From: UBA1573 sp034005165
Lineage (GTDB): Bacteria > Pseudomonadota > Alphaproteobacteria > Micavibrionales > Micavibrionaceae
Direction of reading: 5' to 3'
Assembly (NCBI GenBank): GCA_034005165.1
Contig: JAVEVE010000001.1
Coordinates: 691,534 to 755,533, forward strand
Length of the DNA: 64,000 nt
Below the pieces are notes generated by a model. The model was not told the DNA's origin. It saw nothing but the letters and a program-made list of their open reading frames with translations, and ran no database searches. Position numbers and translations under genes: made by a program. Below are positions 42,843 through 52,114 of the stretch, piece by piece. Every line of letters starts with the position of its first letter. The first letter of the stretch is position 1.

Positions 42843-43544
42843 ATGCATTTATTGATAGCCGATGACCACACCATGTTTCGGGATGCAATGTCCCAATATT
42901 TGACCAGATCAAATCCTGACGCAAACATCGTCACAACAAAAAATCTCGAGGAAGCTTTTAAATACATGCAAGAGGCAGAAAAACATCCTGACCTCGTCCT
43001 CCTTGATTTAAACATGCCGGGAATGAATGGCCTGCAAGGATTCAAAAATTTCAGAGACACTTTTCCGGATGTTTCCGTTGCCCTCCTCTCAGGTGTCGCG
43101 GAAATCAGCGATGTTCAGCAGGCAATGGATTTGGGAGCAATCGGATACTTCCCGAAAACCCTATCAGGCCGTGCCATGCTTAAAGCCATTGAATTGGTCC
43201 TCTCTGGTGAAAAATTCATTCCGGTTGATCACGCAACAAACGGATTGATGCCTTCCTATTTCAGCGATGGAAATAGACATTCACCGACAGCGCCTTTGCC
43301 CATGCATACGCGCGCTCCGAAGGACCCGCCAAAAACAGACATCAATCTCACCCCTAGGGAAGAGGAAGTTCTGGAACGTCTCGGTAAGGGAATGAGCAAC
43401 AAAGATATCGCCAGAGATCTAGATTTGCAGGAAGTAACCATCAAACTGCACATCCGTGGCATCTGTCGCAAACTTGAAGCCAGCAACAGGACACAAGCTG
43501 CATTAAAAGCCTATGAGTTGGGTTTAATCAAAAAAATCGACTAA
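42843..43544 (+). CDS. NarL/FixJ-type response regulator
   Basis: A 233-residue transcription factor. The start ATG at 42843 is set by AAAGGAGCCCCGC; six codons before it are excluded. The receiver has acidic residues DD at 7-8, the phospho-acceptor Asp at 55 in LVLLDLNMPGMNG and Lys in GYFPKTLS. A linker of about 45 residues leads to a LuxR-type HTH: LTPREEEVLERLGKGMSNKDIARDLDLQEVTIKLHIRGICRKL. The histidine kinase begins 21 bases downstream and is its likely partner. Confidence 0.9.
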   Translation: MHLLIADDHTMFRDAMSQYLTRSNPDANIVTTKNLEEAFKYMQEAEKHPDLVLLDLNMPGMNGLQGFKNFRDTFPDVSVALLSGVAEISDVQQAMDLGAIGYFPKTLSGRAMLKAIELVLSGEKFIPVDHATNGLMPSYFSDGNRHSPTAPLPMHTRAPKDPPKTDINLTPREEEVLERLGKGMSNKDIARDLDLQEVTIKLHIRGICRKLEASNRTQAALKAYELGLIKKID

Positions 43545-43565
43545 TAGACAAGCGGAATCCGGGAC

Positions 43566-44309
43566 ATGGGAACTCTCAAGAAAAGAACCTCTCACCAGTA
43601 TGAGGAGATGGGGCGTCTGACTCAAGGACTGCTCCACAACATAAATAATTCATTAGGCTCTATCATCGGGTTCTCGGAATTTTTAGCAGAGGATCTGGAT
43701 AAAAACTCGCCGCACCATGTCTTTGCAGAAAACATCAAGTCGGCTAGTGAACATATCAAAGATCTGATCCGCCAAATGTGGACCCTGAATGCAATTTCCG
43801 AAATGTCGTATAATGAAGTGACAGATCAGGTGGACATAAGCGAAATCATTGAAACACAGCTTCTCGCGATGAGCGAGCCCCTCTTTAAAAATATGAAAAT
43901 AAGTGTGGAGTTTGATATTGAGGACTCAGTCACAGATACAAAGATCATAGGCTTTCACGGCTACCTGACGCAAATGTTTTTAGAACTCGTCAGCAATGCA
44001 ATTGAATCTTTTGAAGAACAGACAGATACGCACAAACCAAAGATGATTTCCGTAACCCTATCCAAACCACAACACGCCCCTGAATACCTCTGTATGAAAA
44101 TATCAGACACAGGAGACGGAATGGAACCGGAGATTCTGGAACAATGTCGCTCACCGTTCTTCTCGCATCGGGATGCATCGGAACATCACGGCTTGGGCCT
44201 GACAATTGTAGACTCGATTCTAAAGTCCTCGGGAGGAGTTATGGACATCTCCTCCGAAGCAGGAATAGGCTCAACGATATCCATAAACTTACGACAAAAC
44301 GTCTCATAA
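43566..44309 (+). CDS. Soluble histidine kinase without sensor domain
   Basis: A 247-residue kinase consisting of little more than catalytic parts. The phospho-acceptor His is at residue 24 in GLLHNINNSLGSIIGFSEFL, and the ATP-binding domain has the N box LVSNAIESFEEQ near residue 144, the G1 box ISDTGDGMEPE and the G2 box HHGLGLTIVDSIL near 217. There is no membrane segment, PAS or GAF domain. Its signal must come from another protein or a bound ligand. It follows the NarL-type regulator directly and precedes the che genes. Confidence 0.87.
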   Translation: MGTLKKRTSHQYEEMGRLTQGLLHNINNSLGSIIGFSEFLAEDLDKNSPHHVFAENIKSASEHIKDLIRQMWTLNAISEMSYNEVTDQVDISEIIETQLLAMSEPLFKNMKISVEFDIEDSVTDTKIIGFHGYLTQMFLELVSNAIESFEEQTDTHKPKMISVTLSKPQHAPEYLCMKISDTGDGMEPEILEQCRSPFFSHRDASEHHGLGLTIVDSILKSSGGVMDISSEAGIGSTISINLRQNVS

Positions 44310-44566
44310 GCATGGCCTAAAGAATATAGCTCGCCACACAACAAACTATTCTCTTGGAGAATGGCCTACACTTTATTATATATTAAGAAGCATATTGTTG
44401 TTCGGAGATCCGAAATCCTAACGCTCTATTAACCACTTGTAGGGCATCTTATAGTCTAGGGTATTGTAGAGAGAATTCTACTCTTTTTGACACCCACATT
44501 CACTGAGTACACCATTGAAGACACGGGAAACGCATTCCCGAAATAGCCATAATGCAGGGGCCGCAC
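44310..44566. other. Upstream region of the che operon
   Basis: These 257 bases separate the kinase from cheA and must hold the che promoter. A small inverted repeat, GTAGA-GAGAAT-TCTAC at 44466-44481 followed by TCTTTTTG, could be a weak terminator for the kinase transcript. No consensus promoter stands out. Confidence 0.4.
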
Positions 44567-47215
44567 ATGGACGATCTAATTGTAGAATTTCTAACAGAAA
44601 CTAACGAAAGCCTGATGGAGCTAGATACAGACCTCATCAAGCTCGAGCAAAATCCCAATGACAAGGACTTGATTTCCAAAATCTTTCGCTTGATGCACAC
44701 CATCAAAGGGACTTGCGGATTTTTGGGCCTGCCCCGTCTGGAAACCGTTGCCCACAGAGCAGAAAACGTACTCGGACGCTTCCGCGATGGAAACCTGGAG
44801 GTCACACCAGCTTACGTCTCCCTCATTCTGGAATCTCTGGATCGCGTTCGGTACCTGCTTGGTCATATTGAGGAAACGGGAACCGAACCGGAAGGTGAAG
44901 ATTCTGATTTGACAGAAAAGCTGGACGCTGTCTATGAAGGTCGTGATGGGGGAACAGAAACAACAAATGTACCAGCTGCCACAGCTCCAGGACCTGTAGA
45001 GGTAGAAGTCGAATTCCCGTCTATTCAAGAAGAACATGGAGAAGAGATCGCGTCTCAGTTTGCAACTGCGAAAACAGAAATTCCGACCGCCGCAGCCCAA
45101 ACACAAACAAAAGAGACCACAGAGAGTGCAATTGCTAACCAGTCTTTGCGCGTAAACATGGATGTCCTTGAGAACCTGATGACTATGGTCTCTGAATTGG
45201 TGCTGACACGCAACCAGCTCTTGCAGATTGCAAGAACGGAAAAAGAGAACAATTTTGTAACCCCTCTCCAACGCCTGAACCATGTCGTATCTGATCTGCA
45301 AGAAGGTGTCATGAAAACTCGCATGCAACCAATCGGAAACGCATGGGCAAAACTGCCGAGAATCATCCGCGATCTCAGCATCGAATTGGGTAAGAAAATT
45401 GATCTGGAAATGACAGGTCAGGACACAGAACTTGATCGTCAGGTTCTGGACATGATTAAAGACCCGTTGACCCACATGGTTAGAAACTCAGGTGACCACG
45501 GGATAGAAACCCCGGTCGAGCGGACGAAAGCCGGAAAACCTGAAACGGGAAAAATACAGCTTCGAGCTTATCATGAGGGCGGACACATCATCATCGAAAT
45601 TGCCGATGACGGAAAAGGTCTCCCAACAGAAAAAATCAGACAGAAAATTATTTCCAACGGTTTGGCAAATGAAGAAGAAGCGATGAAGCTCTCTCCACAG
45701 CAAATCCACCAGTTTATTTTCCATGCAGGCTTCTCGACTGCAGACAAAGTCACTTCCGTATCAGGACGTGGTGTCGGCATGGATGTGGTGCGGACCAATA
45801 TTGAGAAAATCGGCGGATCCATCGAAATGAAGTCCGCGGAAGGCAAAGGATCAACCTTCTATATCAAGATCCCTCTAACCTTGGCGATTGTTTCATCTCT
45901 GATTGTAGAATCCGCAGGCGAACGCTTCGCTATCCCACAATTGGCAGTTCGTGAGCTGGTTCTAGTCTCACAAAAATCTGAAAACAGAATTGAAATGATT
46001 CGGAACACGCCTGTTTTCAGGTTGCGGGATAAATTGCTACCGTTGGTTTCTCTGGAGGATTTGCTCAAACTCGGCAGCAACACAGATACAGATATGACAA
46101 CCCGTTTCGAGCATAAATATATTATCGTAACACAGGTCGGAAATTATTCCTTCGGCCTGATCGTCGATCAGGTTTTCGATACCGAAGAAATCGTAGTAAA
46201 ACCTGTCGCAAAAATTCTTAAAAACATAGAGCTCTTCTCGGGGAACACCATCCTAGGTGACGGTAGCGTTATTATGATCCTGGATCCGGGCGGAATTGCA
46301 AAAGTTACAGGCGAGAACAACGTCACGGACTCTGCCGGAGACACCGCAGAAGATCATCGCCGCGTTGCCGCAGACAAGAAAACATCCCTGCTTCTATTCA
46401 CCGCAGGACAAGGAGCCCCGAAAGCAGTCCCACTGTCCCTGATCTCACGTCTGGAAAACATCGAAGTTTCTTCAATTGAACAAACTGACGGGCAAATGCT
46501 GGTTCAATATCGCGGTTCATTGATGCCTATTCTTCCATTCTCGCACGATATCGATTTGGAAAGCGCATCAGCAAAACCTCTGCTGGTTTTCGCCGATCGC
46601 GGCAAAAGCGTTGGCCTGATTGTTGACGAGATCGTAGATATCCGCGAGGAAACTATCGAAATTCAGCTGGACGGAAAACGTCAGGGCGTATTCGGAAGTG
46701 CCATCATTTCCGGAAAAGCGACCGAGATTGTTGACGTGATGCACTTCCTGAACTCCGTTCACGGAGACTGGTTTAAGGATCATGGAGATGAGCCATACCT
46801 GCAACATGACAAGAGAAGAAAAAATGGAGAGTCATCTTCCAAACGTATTCTTCTTGTTGATGATAGCCCATTCTTCCGGAATATGCTCTGCCCACTGCTT
46901 ACAGCGGCAGGGTACGATGTCGTTGCCGTTGAAGGTCCTTCAAAAGCATTGGAGCTGACTGACTCGGAAGAAAATTTCGACATCATCATATCCGACATCG
47001 AAATGCCGGATATGAATGGATACGATTTTGCAACCAGAGTGCGTGCAAACGAGAAATGGCAAAACACTCCTATGGTGGCTTTGACATCTCACGCAACCCC
47101 AGAAGACATCGACCACGGATATGAATCGGGCTTTAATGAATATATCGCCAAATTTGACCGCGATACATTGCTGAGCACAATTTCCAAGACACTCTCGAGA
47201 GGGATCGAAGCATGA
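44567..47215 (+). CDS. cheA: CheA hybrid chemotaxis kinase with two CheW-like domains and a receiver
   Basis: About 882 residues from ATG 44567 (MDDLIVEF), which follows CAGGGGCCGCAC; ATG 44552 is an alternative. Domains in order: Hpt with phospho-His 44 in RLMHTIKGTCGFLG; a linker rich in Ala, Thr and Glu with no recognisable CheY-binding P2 domain; dimerisation LRVNMDVLENLMTMVSELVLTRNQLL; ATPase with VRNSGDHGIE, EIADDGKGLP and SGRGVGMDVVRTN; a CheW-like domain (SAGERFAIPQLAVRELVL); a second, divergent CheW-like domain (GQGAPKAVPLSLISRLENIE); and a CheY-like receiver (RILLVDDSPFFRNM, IIISDIEMPDMNGYDF). The attached receiver may act as a phosphate sink or an output switch. cheW starts within its stop codon. 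Confidence 0.95.
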   Translation: MDDLIVEFLTETNESLMELDTDLIKLEQNPNDKDLISKIFRLMHTIKGTCGFLGLPRLETVAHRAENVLGRFRDGNLEVTPAYVSLILESLDRVRYLLGHIEETGTEPEGEDSDLTEKLDAVYEGRDGGTETTNVPAATAPGPVEVEVEFPSIQEEHGEEIASQFATAKTEIPTAAAQTQTKETTESAIANQSLRVNMDVLENLMTMVSELVLTRNQLLQIARTEKENNFVTPLQRLNHVVSDLQEGVMKTRMQPIGNAWAKLPRIIRDLSIELGKKIDLEMTGQDTELDRQVLDMIKDPLTHMVRNSGDHGIETPVERTKAGKPETGKIQLRAYHEGGHIIIEIADDGKGLPTEKIRQKIISNGLANEEEAMKLSPQQIHQFIFHAGFSTADKVTSVSGRGVGMDVVRTNIEKIGGSIEMKSAEGKGSTFYIKIPLTLAIVSSLIVESAGERFAIPQLAVRELVLVSQKSENRIEMIRNTPVFRLRDKLLPLVSLEDLLKLGSNTDTDMTTRFEHKYIIVTQVGNYSFGLIVDQVFDTEEIVVKPVAKILKNIELFSGNTILGDGSVIMILDPGGIAKVTGENNVTDSAGDTAEDHRRVAADKKTSLLLFTAGQGAPKAVPLSLISRLENIEVSSIEQTDGQMLVQYRGSLMPILPFSHDIDLESASAKPLLVFADRGKSVGLIVDEIVDIREETIEIQLDGKRQGVFGSAIISGKATEIVDVMHFLNSVHGDWFKDHGDEPYLQHDKRRKNGESSSKRILLVDDSPFFRNMLCPLLTAAGYDVVAVEGPSKALELTDSEENFDIIISDIEMPDMNGYDFATRVRANEKWQNTPMVALTSHATPEDIDHGYESGFNEYIAKFDRDTLLSTISKTLSRGIEA

Positions 47216-47718
47216 GCGAAGGAACACACCATAACCAGTCTGAAAAAGGCAAATCTGCCCTAACAACAGCAGAGGGCAAGACAAAAGAATTCCTGACTAT
47301 TGAAATTCAAGGCCAACTCTTCGGCATTCCTATTTTACAAGTTCAGGACGTACTGGGCGAACTTAAAGTGACGCGCATCCCGCTGGCGCCGCCGCAAGTA
47401 TCAGGGTCACTAAACCTGCGCGGCAGGATTGTTACGGCTATTGATGTTCGTAAGTGCTTGGGATTACCTTCGCTGGAAGACAGCGGTGATACACATCGCA
47501 TGAGCGTTGTAGTAAATCACGATGACGAACTCTACAGCCTGATTATCGATAGCGTTGGAGATGTACTGACTCTGCACAACAAAGACTTCGAGGCCAATCC
47601 CGCAACACTGGATCTGATCTGGAAGTCGGTGTCCCTGGGCGTATACCGTCTTCATGGCCGCATTCTGGTTGTTCTGGATGTCCCGAAACTTTTGTCTTCA
47701 CTACAACACCCAAATTAA
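47212..47718 (+). CDS. cheW: CheW chemotaxis coupling protein
   Basis: CheW joins CheA to chemoreceptors. 168 residues: a polar N-terminal extension of 25 residues, then FLTIEIQGQLFGIPILQVQDVLGELKVTRIPLAPPQVSGSLNLRGRIVTAIDVRKCLGLP, which is the standard first half, and VVVNHDDELYSLIIDSVGDVLTL. The ATG overlaps the cheA stop (ATGA), which suggests coupled translation so that both are made together. Confidence 0.93.
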   Translation: MSEGTHHNQSEKGKSALTTAEGKTKEFLTIEIQGQLFGIPILQVQDVLGELKVTRIPLAPPQVSGSLNLRGRIVTAIDVRKCLGLPSLEDSGDTHRMSVVVNHDDELYSLIIDSVGDVLTLHNKDFEANPATLDLIWKSVSLGVYRLHGRILVVLDVPKLLSSLQHPN

Positions 47719-47802
47719 GAATATAAGTAAGATTTTATTTATCGTTCGGGAATAAGATAGAACTTGTCTCAAACGAAAAAGAAATCCGCCAGGAGAGAAT
47801 CT

Positions 47803-48177
47803 ATGAGAACTTGCCTAGTTGTTGATGATAGCCGTGTCGTCAGAAAAGTTGCCCGCCGCATTCTTGAAGATCTGCAATTTAATTGTGAAGAGGCAGAAGA
47901 CGGACAACAAGCCTACGAATTCTGCACCAATGCGATGCCGGAAGTAATTTTACTGGACTGGAATATGCCTGTTATGAGCGGCATAGAGTTTCTGGAAAAA
48001 CTGCGCCAGATGCCTTCAGGAGATACGCCTCGCGTTGTATTCTGTACAACGGAAAACGATATGTCCCATATCCAGCGTGCAATGATGGCTGGAGCAAACG
48101 AATACATCATGAAGCCGTTCGATACGGATATTATAAAATCAAAATTCATACAAATCGGCTTGATTGACGAAGAATAA
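47803..48177 (+). CDS. cheY: CheY-like single-domain response regulator
   Basis: A 124-residue receiver with no output domain. The start at ATG 47803 is fixed by AGGAGAGAATCT; the frame is open to a TTG at 47764. Acidic pair DD 8-9, phospho-acceptor Asp 52 in VILLDWNMPVMSG, Thr in VFCTTENDM and Lys in YIMKPFD are all present. Its place between cheW and cheB makes it the probable motor or effector signal of this pathway. Confidence 0.92.
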   Translation: MRTCLVVDDSRVVRKVARRILEDLQFNCEEAEDGQQAYEFCTNAMPEVILLDWNMPVMSGIEFLEKLRQMPSGDTPRVVFCTTENDMSHIQRAMMAGANEYIMKPFDTDIIKSKFIQIGLIDEE

Positions 48178-48251
48178 ATCGGCGTCTTCCGCGCAATACG
48201 ACCTGCTCAAAAAGATAAAATCTACAACATAATAATACGGGCCTCGCACAT

Positions 48252-49457
48252 ATGTCCAAAACCTCAACAACACCACTGAAAGTAATGATCGTTGACGATT
48301 CAGCGGTCATTCGGGGTTTTTTGGGGAAAATGCTTGAATCAGAGCCTGCATTTGAAGTCTTAAGCACCGCCGCCAATGGCCAGAACGCCGTGACCAATCT
48401 CCAACGCCAACGTCACGACCTGATCTTACTGGATGTCGAAATGCCAGTCATGGATGGTCTGACAGCTATTCCCCTCCTGTTGCAAGCCCAACCGGATATC
48501 CGGATTATCATGTGCTCGACCCTGACCACAGAAAATGCTGAAACAACTATGCGAGCACTATCTCTCGGGGCAGTTGACTGCATTGCCAAGCCCAGCACCA
48601 CCCAAGATATATACGCAAAAGATACCTTCAGAAACATTCTGACCCATACGCTACGCGGAATCGGAGGTGTTAGCCAAAATGCATCGCCCCCTCCACTCTC
48701 GCAAGAGGACAAGCATGCTGTAAAGGACCTGCCGCATCGCAGGCCTGTAAAGGAATCTGCCCCAACAGCTTCAACATCCACGGCAGCCTCAAGCTCTCCT
48801 GCTACCGCACAAACACATGTTGCAATTGACAGATCGAAGAAAACATTCACACTGCGTCAGCCCAATCAGGGTTACACAGGAAAGCCGGAAATACTGGCTA
48901 TAGGAAGCTCAACTGGCGGACCAAATGCATTGTTTGAACTGATCCCGAATTTTAAAGGCATCCAAATCCCGATTATTATTACGCAACATATGCCTCCAAC
49001 TTTTACCCGCATTCTGGCGGAACATATCGAACAACAAACGGGCGTTAAGGCTGTAGAAGGCGCAGAAGGCATGCCTCTTTTACCTGGACGTATACATATA
49101 GCACCGGGCGGATATCATATGCTGTTAAAGAAAAACGGCCCGTCAACAGTCATCACTCTCAATGACGGCCCAATGGAAAATTTCTGCCGTCCGGCTGTAG
49201 ATCCGATGTTCCGCTCAGCGATCAAAATCTACGGGGAAAAAATCATGGCTGTAATACTCACCGGAATGGGACAAGATGGAATGCTCGGCGCACGAGATGT
49301 GATCGCCGCCGGAGGCCGTGTCATTGCACAAGATGAAGCCACAAGTATTGTTTGGGGAATGCCCGGAGCCGTTGCATTGGACGGAAGTTGCTCTGCAGTT
49401 CTGCCTTTGAAAGAAATTGGCCCTTGGCTACGTAAATCGTCCTTGCGTTTGGCTTAG
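48252..49457 (+). CDS. cheB: CheB, protein-glutamate methylesterase
   Basis: CheB demethylates (and deamidates) chemoreceptors for adaptation. 401 residues. The receiver has Asp 61 in LILLDVEMPVMDGLTA. A long Ala/Thr/Ser/Pro linker (about residues 150-200) leads to the esterase with Ser in AIGSSTGGPNALFE, His in IITQHMPPTFT and Asp in ILTGMGQDGMLGARD. The linker is longer than in E. coli CheB. Next gene, cheR, begins 20 bases on. Confidence 0.96.
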   Translation: MSKTSTTPLKVMIVDDSAVIRGFLGKMLESEPAFEVLSTAANGQNAVTNLQRQRHDLILLDVEMPVMDGLTAIPLLLQAQPDIRIIMCSTLTTENAETTMRALSLGAVDCIAKPSTTQDIYAKDTFRNILTHTLRGIGGVSQNASPPPLSQEDKHAVKDLPHRRPVKESAPTASTSTAASSSPATAQTHVAIDRSKKTFTLRQPNQGYTGKPEILAIGSSTGGPNALFELIPNFKGIQIPIIITQHMPPTFTRILAEHIEQQTGVKAVEGAEGMPLLPGRIHIAPGGYHMLLKKNGPSTVITLNDGPMENFCRPAVDPMFRSAIKIYGEKIMAVILTGMGQDGMLGARDVIAAGGRVIAQDEATSIVWGMPGAVALDGSCSAVLPLKEIGPWLRKSSLRLA

Positions 49458-49477
49458 GGAAAAGGATAATAGCACCC

Positions 49478-50377
49478 ATGAAAATTTCTGATTTCGAACT
49501 CTATAAATCGCTTCTGTATGAAAAATCAGGTCTGGTCATCACACCGGATAAATCCTATTTGCTCGATTCCCGCCTGACTCCAATTGCCAAAAAATGGAAC
49601 TTTGCGTCGCTGGAAGCCATGACTCTGCAATTGCGAGCCATACCTGACAACAAATTGATTAAAGACATCGTAGAAGCCATGACGACCAATGAAACGTCAT
49701 TCTTCCGCGATACAAAGCCGTTCCAGATTTTTCAAGAAGCCATCCTGCCGGTCCTTCTGGAAAAAAGAAAAGTTAAGAAAACCATCCGTATCTGGTGTGC
49801 CGCATGTTCCAGCGGACAAGAACCTTATTCTCTGGCCATGATTCTAAAGGAAAAAGAGGCTCAGATGAAAGGCTGGCGTTTTGAAATCGTGGCAACAGAT
49901 ATTTCAGATGAAATCCTCGATCAAGCCAAGCGTGCCTGCTATACACAATTCGAAGTCCAGCGCGGCCTTCCTATCCAATATCTGATGAAATATTTCATGC
50001 AGATCGGAGAAACATGGCAGCTAAAAGATGAAATACGGAATATGGTTCGCTATTCCAACTTTAATTTGCTGGACCCTATGTCCCGCTTGGGGTCATTCGA
50101 CATCATCTTTTGCCGGAACGTACTTATCTATTTTGATGAAAAAACCAAAGGCGACATTCTGAACAGAATGTCTTCCCAGTTGGAAAATGATGGATTTCTG
50201 CTGCTCGGTGGCGCAGAAACTGTTCTGGGGATCACGGATAAATTCCAGCCAAACCCGGAAAAACGTGGCTTATATGTCAAAACGCAGCCCAAAACCGATC
50301 CCCCGTCATCTACGGGGTCAGGCTTTTCGACAAGTGGAAAATCAAGCTTCACATCCGGACTTTTCAAACGCACATAA
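49478..50377 (+). CDS. cheR: CheR, chemoreceptor glutamate methyltransferase
   Basis: CheR adds methyl groups to receptor glutamates with SAM. 299 residues: the N-terminal helical domain ends with IVEAMTTNETSFFRDTKPF, then IRIWCAACSSGQEPYSLAMIL (SAM motif I), IVATDISDEILDQAKRACYTQFEVQRGLP, and FDIIFCRNVLIYFDEKTKGDIL. The C-terminal 30 residues are Ser/Pro/Gly-rich, with no TPR. It is the last che gene; no cheD or receptor gene is in the operon. Confidence 0.96.
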   Translation: MKISDFELYKSLLYEKSGLVITPDKSYLLDSRLTPIAKKWNFASLEAMTLQLRAIPDNKLIKDIVEAMTTNETSFFRDTKPFQIFQEAILPVLLEKRKVKKTIRIWCAACSSGQEPYSLAMILKEKEAQMKGWRFEIVATDISDEILDQAKRACYTQFEVQRGLPIQYLMKYFMQIGETWQLKDEIRNMVRYSNFNLLDPMSRLGSFDIIFCRNVLIYFDEKTKGDILNRMSSQLENDGFLLLGGAETVLGITDKFQPNPEKRGLYVKTQPKTDPPSSTGSGFSTSGKSSFTSGLFKRT

Positions 50378-50386
50378 TATGCTACA

Positions 50387-50422
50387 AACGGGCTGTATTA
50401 GTTGATTAAGGAGTAGCCCGTT
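50387..50422 (+). promoter_or_regulatory. Hairpin enclosing the purH ribosome binding site
   Basis: AACGGGCT (50387-50394) pairs perfectly with AGCCCGTT (50415-50422). The loop carries AAGGAG (50408-50413), and the 3' arm ends at the base before the purH ATG. Folding would hold the ribosome binding site in a loop and the start codon against a stem. It may tune translation or partly end the che transcript; there is no T run for a normal terminator. Confidence 0.55.
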
Positions 50423-52009
50423 ATGTCTGTCGCCGCAAAACCCCGCTCGACCCCTCGCCCTGACCGTGTCAAAGTGACAACAGCCCTGCTGTCCGTCTCG
50501 GATAAAAGCGGCTTGATAGAACTGGCAAAAGCCCTAAGCGCGGCAGGCGTTAAACTCCTCTCGACAGGCGGCACATCCAAAGCCATCCGCGAGGCGGGGC
50601 TGGAAGTCACAGATGTCTCCGATCATACTGGCTTTCCTGAAATCATGGACGGACGTGTTAAAACACTCCACCCGAAAGTCCATGGAGGACTTCTTGCACG
50701 CCGTGATGATACAGACCATGCCAACGCCATGAAAGAGCAAGGGATCGAAACAATCGACCTTCTCGTCGTTAATCTCTACCCGTTCAGAGAGACTGTCGCA
50801 AAAGGTGCTAACTACGATAACTGTGTCGAAAATATCGACATTGGCGGACCAGCTATGCTCCGCGCTGCTGCTAAAAACCACGACTTCGTGACAGTTGTCA
50901 CAGACCCATCAGACTACACAGCCGTCGCTGAAGAAATTGCATCCGGAGGAACAACTTTCAAAACGCGTCAACGCTTGGCGGCAAAAACCTACGCCGCAAC
51001 CGCCAGCTACGACGCTGCAATTTCCGCATGGTTTGCCAAAGAGCTAGATGAAAGCTTTCCACAAACACTTTCCGTCTCAGCAACCAAAATCGACACGTTG
51101 CGTTACGGTGAAAACCCTCATCAACTCGCGGCCGTTTACGCTGACGGCTCTGGTCGTGCAGGCGTTGTCACCGCAAAACAATTACAAGGGAAAGAGCTTT
51201 CCTACAACAACTTGAATGACACTGATGCAGCCTTCGAACTGGTCTCGGAATTTGACAGCCCCGCTGTCGCAATTATCAAACACGCAAACCCATGCGGCGT
51301 GGCAACAGGTGCAGACATGATCTCTGCCTATAAAGACGCCCTTGCCTGTGACCCTGTCAGTGCGTTCGGCGGCATCATCGCTCTGAACCGCAAACTGGAC
51401 GGCGCGACAGCAGAAGAAATCATCAAGATTTTCTCGGAAGTCATCATAGCCCCCGAAATCTCTGACGAGGCAAAGGCAATCCTCGCCGCAAAGAAAAATG
51501 TCCGTGTACTTGAGACAGGCGGCATGGCTGACCCGAAACAGGCGCGTATGACGCTGAAAACAATTTCAGGCGGTTGGTTGTTACAAACTGCCGACAACGG
51601 TCACATCACTGAAGCAGACTTGAAAGTTGTGACCAAACGCGCACCAACTGAGCAGGAACTCAAAGACCTGCTTTTCGCCTTCCGTGTCTGTAAACACGTC
51701 AAATCCAACGCCATTATCTATGCCAAAGGCGGCAAAACTGTCGGCATCGGCGCAGGCCAGATGTCCCGTATTGATTCCAGCCGCATCGCGGCATGGAAGG
51801 CCAAGGAAGCGGGTACAGAGATCGAAGGCTCTGTTGTAGCCTCAGACGCGTTCTTCCCCTTCCCTGACGGCCTACTGGCCGCAGCCGATGCCGGCGCAAC
51901 AGCAGTCATCCAACCGGGCGGATCAATCAAGGATGACGACGTCATCAAAGCCGCAGATGAACGTGGATTGGCAATGGTATTAACAGGAATGCGCCACTTC
52001 AGGCACTAA
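50423..52009 (+). CDS. purH: PurH, AICAR transformylase / IMP cyclohydrolase
   Basis: This bifunctional enzyme performs the last two steps of IMP synthesis. 528 residues. The cyclohydrolase half starts TALLSVSDKSGLIELAKAL and has LLSTGGTSKAIREAGLEVTDVSDHTGFPEIMDGRVKTLHPKVHGG. The transformylase half has LRYGENPHQLAAVY, the catalytic Lys-His in AIIKHANPCGVA, and SDAFFPFPDGLLAAADAGATAVIQPGGSIKDDDVI. It lies after cheR but is metabolically unrelated; it may have its own control through the hairpin before it. Confidence 0.98.
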   Translation: MSVAAKPRSTPRPDRVKVTTALLSVSDKSGLIELAKALSAAGVKLLSTGGTSKAIREAGLEVTDVSDHTGFPEIMDGRVKTLHPKVHGGLLARRDDTDHANAMKEQGIETIDLLVVNLYPFRETVAKGANYDNCVENIDIGGPAMLRAAAKNHDFVTVVTDPSDYTAVAEEIASGGTTFKTRQRLAAKTYAATASYDAAISAWFAKELDESFPQTLSVSATKIDTLRYGENPHQLAAVYADGSGRAGVVTAKQLQGKELSYNNLNDTDAAFELVSEFDSPAVAIIKHANPCGVATGADMISAYKDALACDPVSAFGGIIALNRKLDGATAEEIIKIFSEVIIAPEISDEAKAILAAKKNVRVLETGGMADPKQARMTLKTISGGWLLQTADNGHITEADLKVVTKRAPTEQELKDLLFAFRVCKHVKSNAIIYAKGGKTVGIGAGQMSRIDSSRIAAWKAKEAGTEIEGSVVASDAFFPFPDGLLAAADAGATAVIQPGGSIKDDDVIKAADERGLAMVLTGMRHFRH

Positions 52010-52114
52010 TTCAGGCCCCACTTCCATTAAGACTTTCTTTACCTTTTTTTTATGGTATTTCCTACGCCACATCAGGTAGAATGAGGGAAAATAATAAGAA
52101 AGAGAGTGTGAGAG

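Noticed and set aside
44621..45475. 284-codon ORF on the minus strand
   Set aside because: Antisense to cheA with no start signals or motifs.
50378..50422. Purine riboswitch before purH
   Set aside because: Only 45 bases separate cheR and purH; there is room for one hairpin but not for a three-way aptamer.
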